From Nageia nagi (Eukaryota > Pinophyta): DNA of 64,000 nucleotides. The notes under the pieces were generated by a model. That model saw only the letters and a program-made list of their open reading frames with translations. It made no database searches and was not told the origin of the DNA. Every line of letters starts with the position of its first letter. The first letter of the stretch is position 1. Below, one piece after another: positions 31,508-43,628 of this stretch. Position numbers and translations under genes: made by a program. The stretch spans positions 21,886,001-21,950,000 of the forward strand of contig JBITNC010000002.1 in NCBI GenBank assembly GCA_050084985.1. Direction: 5' to 3'.

Positions 31508-32014
31508 TGTTAAAATTTATAATGCATTATTATAAGGTCTCTTAATATAATTGACTTAATACTTAATGGTATCCCTAGATACCTTAAGTTCTTAGTGAAT
31601 ATGATAATGTAACTTATCCTACACTCCATATCATGAGCATACCTCATGGGTAAAAGGGTGATGCATGTCATGAATATATACAATGGTTAATAGGGTAATC
31701 CAAGAGAGGATTTTGGCCTATAAATGGGGCACCCTCTCCTTGAGATCACATACACTTAGAGAAGCATGAAAATGCTAGTCTTGTAGAGTTGTAGGAATTT
31801 TGTAGGACAATTCTTGTAGAAGAATTCTTGATAATTTGTAGGAGAGTTCATTTGTGAGAATTAATAGAAAATATGGTTCAAGTTTATGTACTCCCATGAT
31901 GTAGGAACTACTATATATGGTTTGTCTCATTGTGCATGAAATTATATTTCTTGTGTTGAAGAGTTATGGAATCCTTCAAGGTGATCTTGGTTATGGAATC
32001 TTTTTATTCCATCA
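31508..32014 (+). repeat. 5' LTR of the interrupted copia
   Basis: The 507-bp LTR runs from TGTTAAAATTTATAATGC to CA. A decayed form of the CCCTT/AAGGG element (CATGGGTAAAAGGG, about 31648) precedes the TATAAAT box at 31719-31725. Like the other copia LTRs it ends shortly before TTTGGTATCA. Confidence 0.9.
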
Positions 32015-32016
32015 TT

Positions 32017-32028
32017 TGGTATCAAAAA
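32017..32028 (+). other. Degenerate tRNA-iMet primer site
   Basis: TGGTATCAAAAA matches TGGTATCAGAGC at the first eight bases. A 5' splice consensus GTGAG|GTAAAA follows at 32060/32061, as in the other copies. The partner acceptor is absent because the leader is cut at 33092. Confidence 0.75.
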
Positions 32029-32819
32029 TTCCCTTGGAGATCTTCCATTCATCTTGTGAGGTAAAATCATATTGAGGTATAATTTTTCTCCTCACCCTCT
32101 TACATTTTCTAAGCTATTTTTGCATTGATTTTGCTAAATTTTACCTCTTTTAAGCTCTCTTTCTTACACAAGTCATTATATTGTTAAAATTGAGCTTTAA
32201 GCTCATGTGTTAAAAATGCTTCTTGGTGTAAAAATAGCTTTTAAAAAAATTTTGCATTTTCTAACCATTTTTTTTTGTACTAACATTCTTTTTTTGTAAG
32301 AGATTAACATATTTTTTTAAGGGGTTAGTATGCAATTTTATGTATTGTTATACATATGTTAGTTTCTAACATTATTGGCTATATTGGTTATAATTTTGTA
32401 ATGTTTTGCACATTAATTTTTTGAAAAGTTGTTAATTGCTTCATTATATTATCCTTTACAAAATTATTGCATATATCACAATATGTTATTATTTAATGAT
32501 TTGTAAAAGTTGCAATTTTTAGCACTTTTATAAACTTGGTATCTATATTATGATACTATTTTTTTAACAAATAAAAATTTTGTATAAAAAAAATACCAAT
32601 GTTAATGCTAAATCTTTATTACAAAGCAAACCAAATGTGCTTTTGTTGGTGGAATATTTAGATATTTTTAAATGAAATTTATAATAAAAAAGGGGCCTAC
32701 ATTATATAATGTATACCTTATATTATTGTAATAAATTTCAATATGTAAAATTTTTAACAAAAAGGGGGACTTTTAAAAATTATGGGGGAATTTTTTTATC
32801 TAATTTTGAGGATGTTGGG

Positions 32820-33010
32820 CACACTTGCAATCACCACCCCAGCACCACATCGCCACTCCACCAACAACCACCTAAAAAATATCTCCACCCACCTCCCCAA
32901 TGCTCCCCCTATCAGTGCACCCTCACCCATGGTGCGAGCTTGCCATGATTTCTACCCCACTGGCCATCGGTTGGCTCTACCCTACCTTAACCCCACCCAA
33001 TGCACCTAAG
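32820..33010 (+). other. GC-rich island in the interrupted copia leader
   Basis: A C-rich stretch (CACCACCCCAGCACC, CACCCACCTCCCC) follows a GGGGGA run, in the same relative position as the islands in the other copia leaders. Short frames through it (32709-33009) look like chance products of the composition. Confidence 0.6.
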
Positions 33011-33092
33011 CAATGCCACCCTTCTTTTTTGTTTACACAACCCAATTTCATAAATTATCAAAGGTAAAAATATATGGTTAATGACTTCAACC

Positions 33093-33835
33093 TGTAGATA
33101 CCTAAAAATAGTGATTCATCTATCTTAGGCAATTCATAACATTTTGATCCCTATTTATGGTCCATATTGATCATATCAACCTCTTATCATACTTTGACAT
33201 TTTTCATACAATCATTTTTGGTAACTTAATCCTTCGTTACCAATTTTTCACCCTTGCTTCTAAGCAGCCCATTAGTTAGGGGGATCAACCAACTGATGGA
33301 CTAGTTAGGACTAAACCCTAACCAGCCCACCGGCTAACCTTGTATAAAAGAAAATTCAAAAATAGAACCCCTTGGATTCAATGGAGAACATGCACCTTCG
33401 CATGAAACCAAGCCTATTCTCAAACGTCCACACTCCATTTTGAGCTTTCCCAATCACTCCAAGGAACACAAGAATTCCATTTTGGATCTCCATCTAGCAA
33501 GGGAATGTGGGTTTAGCTCAAGAATATGAATTTTTTGGTATTAACACTTGTTTTGAGTGTTTTCTAGGTTTAAGAGAAGATCTAAGGGTTTTCAACCAAG
33601 TATCCTTTTGGTTTATGGCTAACACACTTATGCATGGTTGCATCTTAATTTTTTTAGCTTGGATCTTAGATCCAGGTTAGAGTAGGTTTTATTTTGTTTA
33701 GATCATTAGTTAGATTAGATTTATTTTATGTTAGCTTGCATTGTAGGCATTGATTTATTTTCAAGTGCCTTGCTGATTCACGGCTAGGAGGCTTACAAGC
33801 AAACTAGTCATATCTTGCTATATCCTATGGTCTCA
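33093..33835 (+). repeat. 5' LTR of the gypsy element (minimum extent)
   Basis: It begins TGTAGATACC and aligns with 53955-54716 over its length, including TATAAAA at 33343-33349. The 3' copy is cut by a copia insertion at 54719, so the alignment cannot show whether the LTR goes on past 33835. LTRs of several kilobases are known in this group, and no convincing primer site follows 33835. Confidence 0.75.
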
Positions 33836-35526
33836 AGGACCTAGGATTTTGAAGCCTCCATAGATCTTTTGTCTTTTGCAAGTTATTTGGAATTTGGAGT
33901 GCACCATACGAAAGGATAACTCTCTAAGATTTGAATTCATTTTATTGTATCTCCATCTTATCACATCAAATTCAAGCAACATTTTAGACATTGCAACATG
34001 GTATCCTAAAATACTATTGTATGGGTTTTGGATGCTCACAAAATGGTAATCATGATGGGACATCCTTTGGTCAAATATTTGAAAAAATGAAGGAGTTTTA
34101 CATTGCTTTTTCTTTTCCTTATGTGTTGACTTTGACCCATTCTTCTTGTATTTTTTGGTATTCTTGCACACTGACTTAGGTTGATTATTTCAGGGAATAT
34201 TTTCAACTCATCCTAGATGAAACCCTATAGATTTGGAAGTACAAAAATCAACAAAATAGTAGCCAAATCATTGCAAACCATTTGATAGAGCCTAGCCAGC
34301 CCTTAGCAGTACAATTACCTTTGGATCAAATGAATCTAACTAACCCTTAGCAGACTGGTTACATTTTAGCTAGCATTCAGTATCCTAGTTAGATCTAGTC
34401 ATCTCACTTCTAACCAGTTACCATTTCTAAATTGGTATGAGTAGGATTGGCTAGCTTATTTTAGGATTTTGAGCTAGTTTATGTCATTTTTAGCAAGTGT
34501 TATAGTTTTTAGACCTATAATAGGTGGCAGCTATCCTCTATCAACATTTGAATTTTTGGGTTATACATTCAAGTCTTATTTTTACGGTTTTAAGCTCTAT
34601 TTTTTTAAAATTTCTTTGGGTACTATTGTAACCGGTTGGTTGATTGTTTGACCAATCCACCAGTTGGTACTGCTAGCCAATTTGAACCATACTAGATAGG
34701 ATCAAAGCTTGTAAAATAGGTATTTGACTTCATAGGAGCTTAGAGTGGGAACTCCCTAGGCTAGTATCTCTCTTTTATCGTACCTTAGACTAGGTTTTGA
34801 CTGTTGAGTGCATTTTAGGATTATTATTTTGCTCATTTTTTCTTTGCAAAAAAAAATCTAAAAGAAAAAGTTTTATTTTCTTACATTAGTGAAAGTATTA
34901 TCATCCTTGGGTGGGACTTCTTTTATTTTTGAAATGGTCCCTTTTGTTTGGAAAAGAAAATATTGAAGGGATTAGTTGCACATCATATTTGCTTTATTGC
35001 ACTTGCATTAAAGTCCATCACAAACCTAGGGAGTGCCTAGGGCACATGGACTTCATCACCACAACCTAACCAATAATTGGATTTCATCACCAAGGTGGGA
35101 GCCCCCCTCTATTTGGCAAGCAATCAATAGAGGTACTTGAGTACCCTTGTAAAATGACTCATAACCCTAGAGATAGAGCCTTTACTTGAAGAACACTAGA
35201 CTATAATTATCTCTAAGAAAACTAAGAAGAGTTAGAATTTACAATTTAAAATTGATCTCAGTAAAAAGATAAATATCCTAATTTGATGAGAAGAAATTAA
35301 ATAAGATAATCATCATTGCTATCTTTCACATAATTCCTATCTTGCATATAGGGATAATGCCTTGAAGAGATTATTTTAGGGTTGTGTGTTCTAATATTGC
35401 ATCCATTAAAGAAGATCCTAACAAGATTCTAGGCTTTATGTTTATTTTCTTTCACTTGTGTGGCACTATTGCAACATATTGTTTCATTACATGTAGTTTG
35501 TTTTGGCTCTTACTTGTGTTTCTAGT
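33836..35526 (+). other. Gypsy leader or remaining LTR, no gene seen
   Basis: Non-coding. It contains repeats of words such as CTAACCAG and GGTTGGT (34290-34460, 34625-34670) that also occur in the LTR and at 48420-48620. A pyrimidine-rich tract with TTTCTAG lies directly before the gag ATG (35521-35526), which could act as a splice acceptor. The primer site was not identified. Confidence 0.5.
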
Positions 35527-38230
35527 ATGGAAAGTGAACCTCATAACATGATTGAAACTAGAGCACAATTAAAGGTTAAGAAAATAAGATCTTCACAATC
35601 TAATATCCCTTCACAAGAACCTTCACCTCACACATCTTAGCCACCTTTACTTCATTTCTCTCAAGTATTTCATATCCCATCTTCTTCACACCATGTAGAA
35701 GTCATCTCAATGACCCTCATATTCAAGATCTCTTTCGTTAGTTTAAGGCCTCACAATATTTAGGTTCCAACCCTCCACATTCCCATGTGGTTCATATAAA
35801 AATTTAACATGTGGTTAGTCTACCACCTCATTTGGAAGAGGAGATAGGAGTGTCACAACCTTTGCCTCCTCCTTCCTTTTCCCATGTTTTCACTAGGGTA
35901 ATTTCATCCTGTCATCCTAATACATCCACTATTCCTCGATCCTTATAGTATTATTCACCCTTATGATCATGTATATGACAATCTACCACCATCCAACATG
36001 CCTTCTTCTTCCATTGATCCACCACATGAACCCCCTTATTCTCCTACAACCATTTTATGAAAGATGAGAGCCCATAATGATAAGTTAGAAATAATAATTT
36101 GATCTACTTTTGTTCCTCCTCCTTGGCCTCATACCCCTTCCAAACAAATTCCATAAACATTGCCTCATGCTCCCTTGATCTCTCATATAGATCCTTTGGT
36201 CCAATTCTCCCATTTGCAAGTAGAACCTCCCACTTTGAGACCATCGAGCGTTCCTCATCATGATGATGAATAAAGAGATTACATGTTAAAAGAGTGGTAT
36301 AAACTCCAAAGATCCAAATGATCCTTACAATTCATGCATACCAATCAAGGACAAGAGGTAAATGTTAACCCACAAGTCTTGAGGGTTGTGAATCCTGCCC
36401 ATATTGCTATGATTGATCAACCTCATTTACAAGAATCCATAGTCCCTATTCACATGGTTAATCCCAATTCTCAAGAAGCCATTCCATCATATGTATCACC
36501 CGAAGTTCCCTAACCTAGGGTGCATATCAATGTCATGTATCAAGATCCTTCTTCTCAAGTTGTCATTTGTAGATATGTTAATCCTCAAAATCCTAATCCT
36601 ATGCAAGCATATGTTGGTTCAAGACCCAAAGAGCTTACTTCTATGCAATAATATTTTCAATCCTTTCAAAACATTCAAGATTCATCTCTTGGACAAGCAC
36701 AATTCCCTTCACAAGGTTTGCACAATTCAATGGCACAAGGATTCATGATTCAACCTAATCTTACACAAGTGAATGTTGTTCCAACTCAAATAGTATATCA
36801 ACCTCAAGGGAAACAACAGGTAGCCAGTTCACATCAAGCTTTAGGATATCAAGTTGTTGGGTCCCATCTTCCATCTACTCCATATGATGACATTCTTAAA
36901 AAATTACAGGAGATGGAACAAAAGCTCAATAATAGGTTAAATCTAAAGTGTCTTATGGATCCATTTGTAATGAACCTATCCATCCACCTATTCCCATTAA
37001 GAATTTTCCTTATAAGTTTAAGGTCCTGAAGATGGACAAATTTAAAAGAAATGAAGATCTTAGAGAACATCTCAAACAATTTAAGTATTCATGCTACATC
37101 ATAGCCAATGATGACATTCTCATGTTAAGGAATTTCCCTATGACTTTGCTGGGACAAGCAATGGATTGGTACAACAATTTACTACAATACAATATTTTCT
37201 CCTTTGAATAGTTGGCAAATCAATTTTTAGATCATTTTGGGATAAACATAAGAAAAAGAGCTTCCATCATGGACTTAAGTAAACTATCCCAATTTGATGA
37301 TGAATCCATATTAGATTATGTTTATCATTGGAGGATAGTTGTAACCGATATGCCTTATAGTTTTCCACATGAAGAGCTAGTCAAACTATTTTCTAGGAGT
37401 TGTAACAAACATATCTCTTCTCTCCTACAAATTTAAATAAACCCTACCTTCAAAGATTCCTTGGCTTAAGCCAAAATCATTGAAGAGGTCAAAATTTAAG
37501 AAGCTAAAATGAAACTAAGGAAGAAGGAAAACAATAATAATACTCAAAGGAATTATGGTAATGATGGTAGTTCCAATCAACATCAATCTCAGCCATAAGC
37601 AAATCAAATTACATATGATATCAATTAGGCCCAACCTATGTTACAATTAGCATCTCCTGGACAAAGAAATAATCAACCAAGGAATTAGTATTAGCAGCTA
37701 GACTAAGGATACTACAATCATAGTAATTAGGGATAATATAATCAGGGAAACCAATAAAATGAAGGAAATCAAGGAAATCAAGATCATAACCAAGTAAGAA
37801 CTCCTATACCATCGAGATAATGTCAACAGCAATAGAGAAATTGGACACCATTAGTAGAACCTATGGAGGGCATGCTCAAGAAACTTTTGGATGGAAAATT
37901 ACTCACACTTTTCAAGGTATGACCACTAGATCCTAATGGCCCAAGACCATAATGGTATATGGATGATGCATTTTGTACCTTCCATCATCAACAAGGGCAT
38001 GCAACTAATAGATGTTAAACCTTAAGAGCTATAATCCAAAATTTGATTAACAATAGTCATATATCTATGAGAACACCTCAAGATCAACCTAATAAAGGTT
38101 TGGGTATATATCAAAATCCTTTACCAAGACATAATCCTAATGTGAATCAAGTGAGTATTATGTCCTCTACATCAAAGCAAGTAACGCATGGTGGTCCTCT
38201 ACCTACTTAATTTGTTGGAATGATAAGTAT
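35527..38230 (+). pseudogene. Gypsy gag
   Basis: The ATG at 35527 begins MESEPHNMIETRAQLK, a usual type of gypsy Gag start. A long proline/serine/glutamine-rich region follows. The Retrotrans_gag capsid domain is clear at about 36990-37440: FKVLKMDKFKRNEDLREHL, LLGQAMDWYNNL and the LSQFDDESILDYVYHWR region. The Tat-style zinc motif is at about 37970-38060: CTFHHQQGHATNRC followed by TLRAIIQNLI. Gag would assemble the particle. There are many stops, most in glutamine- or tryptophan-rich stretches. Confidence 0.8.
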
Positions 38231-38399
38231 TGAACTAGTTTATATTACTACTCATACATGAAGAGGAGGTGAGATAGCACCTCCTTCGAAGGACATGAGA
38301 GCACAACCCACACATCCAATCCACATTTAAGTATCATTGTAGTCTTCTTGAATAGTTATTACAATCCAAAATCACTTAGAACAACAGTTGTAGTTAACT

Positions 38400-39060
38400 C
38401 CTACTAAGTTATCCTTGTGGGATTTATTACAATAATCTAAGGTTCATTAGGATGCATTAAATGACATACTTAATACCATTGAACTACCTAATTGTGATTT
38501 TGATGCCTTTACAAGCTTTTATGTAACTATTCAAGATCATGTCAGTCCTTTTATTACTTTCTATATGGATGAAATATATCTATTACTTTCTATATTGATG
38601 AAATATATCATACACCTAGATCATCTAAGAAACATCTAGCCATGTATATTATTACACATGTGGATAACAAAGGAGTTAAGAGATTTATGATTAATGAAGG
38701 ATCGATTATCAATGTAGTATCCATAGTAGCAATTCAAAATCTTGGCATCCCCATATTATAGTTGAGTGCTCCCACTTTGGCCATTAGGGAATTCAATAAT
38801 ACTTTATCTACAACATTGGGAGTGATTGTGATTCCTATTAAGGTTGGAGTGAGATAAGTTCCTATGCCCTATCATGTTGTTGAGGGTGAGATGCAGTATA
38901 ACATTCTTTTGGGATGACCTTGGATTGATGAAATGGATGGTGTTTCTTCTTTGAGACATGGTTGCTTCAAGTATCTTTATGATGGTAAGACTCATTGTAT
39001 ACCAGTGGACCCTATCCGCTTTAGCCATTGTAACCTCATTCAAACTCTCAATCCATTTTC
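38400..39060 (+). pseudogene. Gypsy aspartic protease
   Basis: Around 38640-39030 the translation reads MYIITHVDNKGVKRFMINEG, then VVSIVAIQNLGIP, REFNNTL, GVIVIPIKVG and PWIDEMDGV, the Tat-type retropepsin pattern ('V.RVLID.GSS.N..P...L..LGI', 'LLG.PWI...GAVPS'). The catalytic aspartate position reads asparagine (AAT, 38693-38695), which fits a G-to-A change. With stops on both sides the enzyme is dead. Confidence 0.75.
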
Positions 39061-40361
39061 TATGCCAAGTTTATTTCCCATCACTCACCTTGTGAACAAT
39101 AACCCCAAGTAAGCATCATCTAGTTCACAAGTTCCCCAACCTTCAAATCTTCATCCTAATCCATCCCCAGGGTCACAACCTTCATCATCCTCACTTCTAT
39201 TAGACATACCTTACCCTAACCATCCTAATGGTAAGTCATTTGTTGAGTCTTCTTCATTGTAGTCATTAGGTCCTAGACATCCACTTCAGAAGCCTCAATC
39301 CAAGTATGTCCAACCTCAATCTTATAACTAAGTTCCCCCACCTTGTGACCTATATCAACCATCAAATTTGTCACCCTAACCTTCCCAGGAGGAAGAGTGT
39401 CATGCATCTACCTTCAATCATATCACCTGAGATAAGGATGATGATGATGATGATTCTAATCCGTATCCTATTTTGGTGCAATATGCTAACCTAGGTCTAG
39501 GAGAGTATCAAATTGAGAATGTATCATAAAATGTCAAATCAATCAAGGATTTTGGTTGACCTCAGGACACTTCCATCGCTGTTGGATCTATGATTCCTTT
39601 AGGTAAAAATCCCAAACAATCCTTTTTTATTTATGTTGGTTTTGATTCTCCATCTAATATCCCCTTTGATCATCTTTTGAAAGAAATTTTTTATGCCAAA
39701 TTTGATTACTTGTCACATCCTAATTTTGTTCAATGGTATTTTGATCACTGTAAATGGTAAGGTTATGGGTTAGGCAAGTTTGAGCAAGGTATGGTCCATG
39801 CTTTCCAAGCTACTTTTCAAGCTGGTCATGATAAATAGGGCCTTGGTTTTAAAGGTCCTTATTCCTTCATGCTTGAAGAAGACTTTGCTAACCTTTGGTA
39901 TCCATGATCAATCTTTTGATGTTGATGGTGTTGGTCTTCATCTTTGTTTCTTTTAGTCCTAGTTCATCAAATTATTTTATCCCATTCAATTTATTTGACA
40001 ATTCATTATTTTTGAATATGATTATTTTTGATAACATGGTTTCTATTCATGAGTGTGATTCTTTTTATCATCTAATTTATGGTGACTCTTTGATTATTGT
40101 TAGTATTGAATCCATAAACTTCTCCTTGCCATCATCAGGTTTATTTTCACCACATGAGGTATATTTTCCTTCTCATTGGTATTTTTATAAAGTATCTCTT
40201 TCATGTTTTATGTCTTCCATTCCTAATCCTACTAAATCATACTCATATCTTCCCATATTTAAACAACTCAAAGAGGGTTCTCACATGCGCATCAAGGGCC
40301 TAGTCGAAGTTGACATTAGTGATGATCTCGAGGATCCTAAAATTATATATATTGGTGATCT
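39061..40361 (+). pseudogene. Gypsy spacer between protease and reverse transcriptase
   Basis: A weakly coding linker. A frame at 39895-40365 encodes an open 156-codon stretch ending DISDDLEDPKIIYIGDL just before the reverse transcriptase, as Tat polyproteins often do ('...RPIFIS..L'). Acidic and proline-rich segments precede it. No separate gene is apparent. Confidence 0.5.
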
Positions 40362-41800
40362 TTGAATGAATCTAAGTATGATTTGGTTAAATCCATTTTG
40401 ATTAAGTGTCATGAAATATTTTCCTTTGGTTACACTAATATGCCAGGTTTAGATCCTAATCTTATGCATAACATTGTGACTTATCCTAATGCCAAATTGA
40501 TCAAGCAAAAACCTACGAAGTTTAAATTGACCCAATCTCTTTTGATCAAGGAAGAGATTCAAAAGCTCTTGAAATCTTGCTTCATTGAATATATTGATTA
40601 CCCCAAGTGGGTTTTCAATATGGTTCCTATTAATCAATCTGATGGTTGTATCCATATTTGCATTGATTTTCATGATCTTAACAAAACTTATCCTAAAGAT
40701 GACTTCCCCTTACTCAACATTAACATTTTAGTTGATAATACTATTAGGTATGAGATGTTATCTCTTATGGATGTTTCTCAAGCTATAATCAGATATGGGT
40801 GAATCCAAATGATCAACATAAAATAGTTTTTACCACCCCTTTGGGAACTTATTGTTACTGTGTCATGCCCTTCAATCTCAAGAATGTCGAGGCTAATTAT
40901 CAAAGATTCATGACTTACATCTTCCATGATATGATGCACAATATTATGGAAGACTATGTTGATGATTTGTTATTCAAATCCAAGATAAGTGAGAAATATT
41001 GGAATGTTCTTCATAAGGTATTTATTCATCTTCTCAAGCATAATGTTAGGTTGAACCCTAAGAAGTGTGTTTTTTTGTGTCACATCAGGTAAGCTTCTAG
41101 GTTTCATCACATCTAAGTGAGGCATTAAGATTGACCCTAAAAAGGTCAAGGCTATTATTGATATGTATCCTCCTCATGATCTTACAACTTTGAGGAGTCT
41201 TCAAGGTAAGATCCAAGACATTCATCGCTTAATAGCTTAGCTTTCATATAAGTGTTGTCCTTTCAATGAACTCTTGAAAAAAGACATGGTCTTTGAGTGG
41301 AATGAGAAGTATAAACAAGCTCATAATGATATCAAACACTATCTCATCACTCCTCCTATCTTAATCGCTCCTAGGAATGGTCTTCCCTTTTATCTTTACA
41401 TTTTGATGATCGAGTTTGCATTAGGTGTCATGCTTTCTAAAAAAAATGATTAGGGAAAAGAGCAAGTTGTCTATTACCTTAGTCATACCCTTTTTGATTA
41501 TGAGATTAGGTATATCTATATAGAGTGTCTCTACTTGGCCATTATCTTTATGACTAAGAAATTATGAAATTACATGCTCAATCATATCATATGACTTACG
41601 TAATTTCTTATGCTAATCCTCTTCAATATATGATGAGCAAGACTTATCATAATTCGAGGAAATCCAAGTGGCTCATATTTTTGTCCAAGTTTGATCTTAA
41701 GTTTATTAGTTAGAAATCCATTAAGGTTCAAGTTATAGTAGATCAATTATATGAAGTCCCTTTGCTTGATAATTCTTTATATCAATCTCCCTGATGAGGA
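40362..41800 (+). pseudogene. Gypsy reverse transcriptase and RNase H
   Basis: The RT reads KYDLVKSILIKCHEIFSF, MPGLDPNLMHN, then ICIDFHDLNKTYPKDDFPL and MLSLMDVSQA. A one-base frameshift follows near 40799. Then NPNDQHKIVFTTPLGTYCY, VMPFNLKN and the catalytic EDYVDDLLFKSK (Y-V-D-D at 40955-40966), and LNPKKCVF. The connection and first RNase H (41100-41800) are readable in pieces with stops (LQGKIQ.IHRLIA, VYYLSHTLFDYEI). It would copy the element RNA and degrade it. Confidence 0.88.
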
Positions 41801-41855
41801 TATCTTTGTTGTTGATAAAGAAGAGGGATCCATTGATATGTATGAATAGTTTGAA

Positions 41856-42240
41856 ATGACTATATATTTTTATGAATCTAAATGTGAGCAAGGAGGTGGC
41901 ATAGGAGTAGTCTCCTTCACACCTCAAGGTGTCCCCATCCCTTATTCCTTCAAGTTGGATTTCCCTTGTATGAATAATAATGTTGAATATGAAGCCTTGA
42001 TCTTAGATCTTAGGACTATCATCACCCTCAAGATTGAGAGACTCATGATCTATGGTGACTCTCTCTTAGTCATCAACCAATTCTTGGGAATATATCAATG
42101 TCATAATGAGCTTCTTAGATCATATAAAGAGGAAGCTATTAGACTCATTAAGTTATTTAAATCCTATAAGATCGAGTTAGCCCCTAGATGATCTAATCAG
42201 TTTACAGACACTATGGCTTCTTTAGGATCACTAATTCCAC
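41856..42240 (+). pseudogene. Second (archaeal-type) RNase H of the gypsy element
   Basis: An open frame (41856-42191) reads YFYESKCEQGGGIGVVSF, PQGVPIPYSFKLDFPCMNNN, VEYEALILDL, YGDSLLVINQFLG and ELLRSYKEEAIRLI. This is the extra RNase H typical of Tat-group elements, between the first RNase H and integrase. The expected first aspartate (YFDGS in the family) reads YFYES. The GDS acidic site and E of EYEAL are present. A stop follows at 42189-42191. Confidence 0.85.
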
Positions 42241-42399
42241 CTAATCCTCATTCCAATATCCAACACATGAAAATTGTGACCCTCAAAAATTCATCTCTTA
42301 AGTAGCCTTTGTCTTCCCCTCTTGTTGAAGCTAGTGTCAACAAGATTTTAGTCAAGTCTTGGGATTTATGGTTCAAGTAGCTTAATTATTATCTCAAAT

Positions 42400-43628
42400 G
42401 GAATGCTTTACCCCTTGACATGTCACCTAATAAGAAACATGATTTCAAGCATCATGCTACTTGGTATCTTCACATAGATGATATCCTTTATAAGCGATCA
42501 TTTGATGGAGTTCTCCTTTGTTGTCTTGAGATTTATAATTAGCAAATTGCCATGTCAAATTATCATGATGGCATTTATGGTGGACACTTTAATGGCACAG
42601 ATATTGCTAAATGTATCTTGTATATGGGCTATTATTGGCCTACCATGGAATGTGATTATAATGAATATATCAAGAGGTGTGTTAAGTATCACCAGCATGC
42701 CCATATTTAGTATTTACCTTCTTAACCTCTTCAATCGATTCAGGCCATGTGGCCTTTCACCCAATGGGGTTTCGATCTCATTGGTCAATTTATTCCTCCT
42801 TCATCTGGTGGTCACAAGTTCATTATCATTGCTATTGAGTACCTTACTAAATGGGAAGAGGTGATTCTTTTAGTCTCTATCACTGGTTAAAAGATAGTAT
42901 ATTTCATAGAAAATCATATCATATATCAATTTGGTATTCTTGCAAGGATCATTACTGATAATGGTCTTAAATTTAAAAATAAACACATGAGGAGAATGTA
43001 TAATTGAAATCATATCAAGCAATATTTCTTCATGCCTTATTATTCTTAAGGTAATGGTCAGGCTAAGGCCACTAACAAGATGATTATTACGATCTTTAAG
43101 AAAATGTTAATGATAACCATCATAACTGGCATGAGTGTCTCCTATATGCATTATGGGCATATCACACTAGTATTTTGATGCCCACATGTGCTACTCCTTT
43201 CTCTCTCATCTATGGTGTTGAGGCTATAATGCCTCTCGAGCTTGATATCCCTTCCTTGCATGTATCAATTAAGGAATTTATCATTGATGAGGAAGCTCAT
43301 TAAGCTCAATTGGATCAACTTGCTTTACTTGATGAAATGTGCATCAATGTAATTGAACATCACAAAATTTATCAAGATTGTCTCAAGCGAGCATTTAACA
43401 AGGAGGTCTACCCTCATGGGTTCCAAGTTGATGATCTTATTCTTAAAGAAAATCAAACAACAATCTCATCTTAAACATCCTCTTAAAGATAAGTTCACTC
43501 CAAATTGGTTGGGTCCCTACATTGTTAAGCATAAGATTGGTTTAAGTGTGTATCACCTTGCTAATTTTGAAGGATAGGAAGAACTTGAGCCTATCAATAT
43601 CATTCATCTTCATCCTTTTTATATTTGA
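42400..43628 (+). pseudogene. Gypsy integrase
   Basis: N-terminal zinc domain at about 42530-42710 (YHDGIYGGHF, MGYYWPTMECDY, RCVKYHQHAH); one cysteine of the HHCC set appears replaced. Core: MWPFTQWGFDLIGQFIPPSS with D at 42774, and ARIITDNGLKF with D at 42957. The glutamate region is frameshifted. C-terminus: NWLGPYIVKHKIGLSVYHLA and EPINIIHLHPFY, the GPY/F-type tail (43499-43628). It would insert the cDNA. Several stops and frameshifts are present. Confidence 0.85.

Larger units (their letters stand above)
31508..33092 (+). mobile_element. Copia element, 5' part only, interrupted by gypsy
   Basis: A 5' LTR (31508-32014), a degenerate primer site and about 1.05 kb of leader are present up to the point where the gypsy LTR begins at 33093. 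Gag and pol are not in the window; after the gypsy element the sequence does not return to this leader. The LTR is a different subfamily from that at 22224 and closer to the one at 55039. Confidence 0.85.

Noticed and set aside
33300-33340. CTAAACCCTAACC, similar to the plant telomere repeat
   Set aside because: Only one or two partial units within the gypsy LTR, explained by the LTR's CTAACCAG word family; not an interstitial telomere array.
33833-34179. Minus-strand 112-codon frame and overlapping plus-strand frame
   Set aside because: Both lie in gypsy LTR/leader DNA, overlap each other, and match nothing known.
33836-35120. A gypsy primer binding site such as the GGTGGGAGCCCCC region near 35095
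   Set aside because: It does not match the 3' end of a tRNA that I can name with confidence, and the LTR end is not defined because the 3' LTR is cut. Left unassigned.
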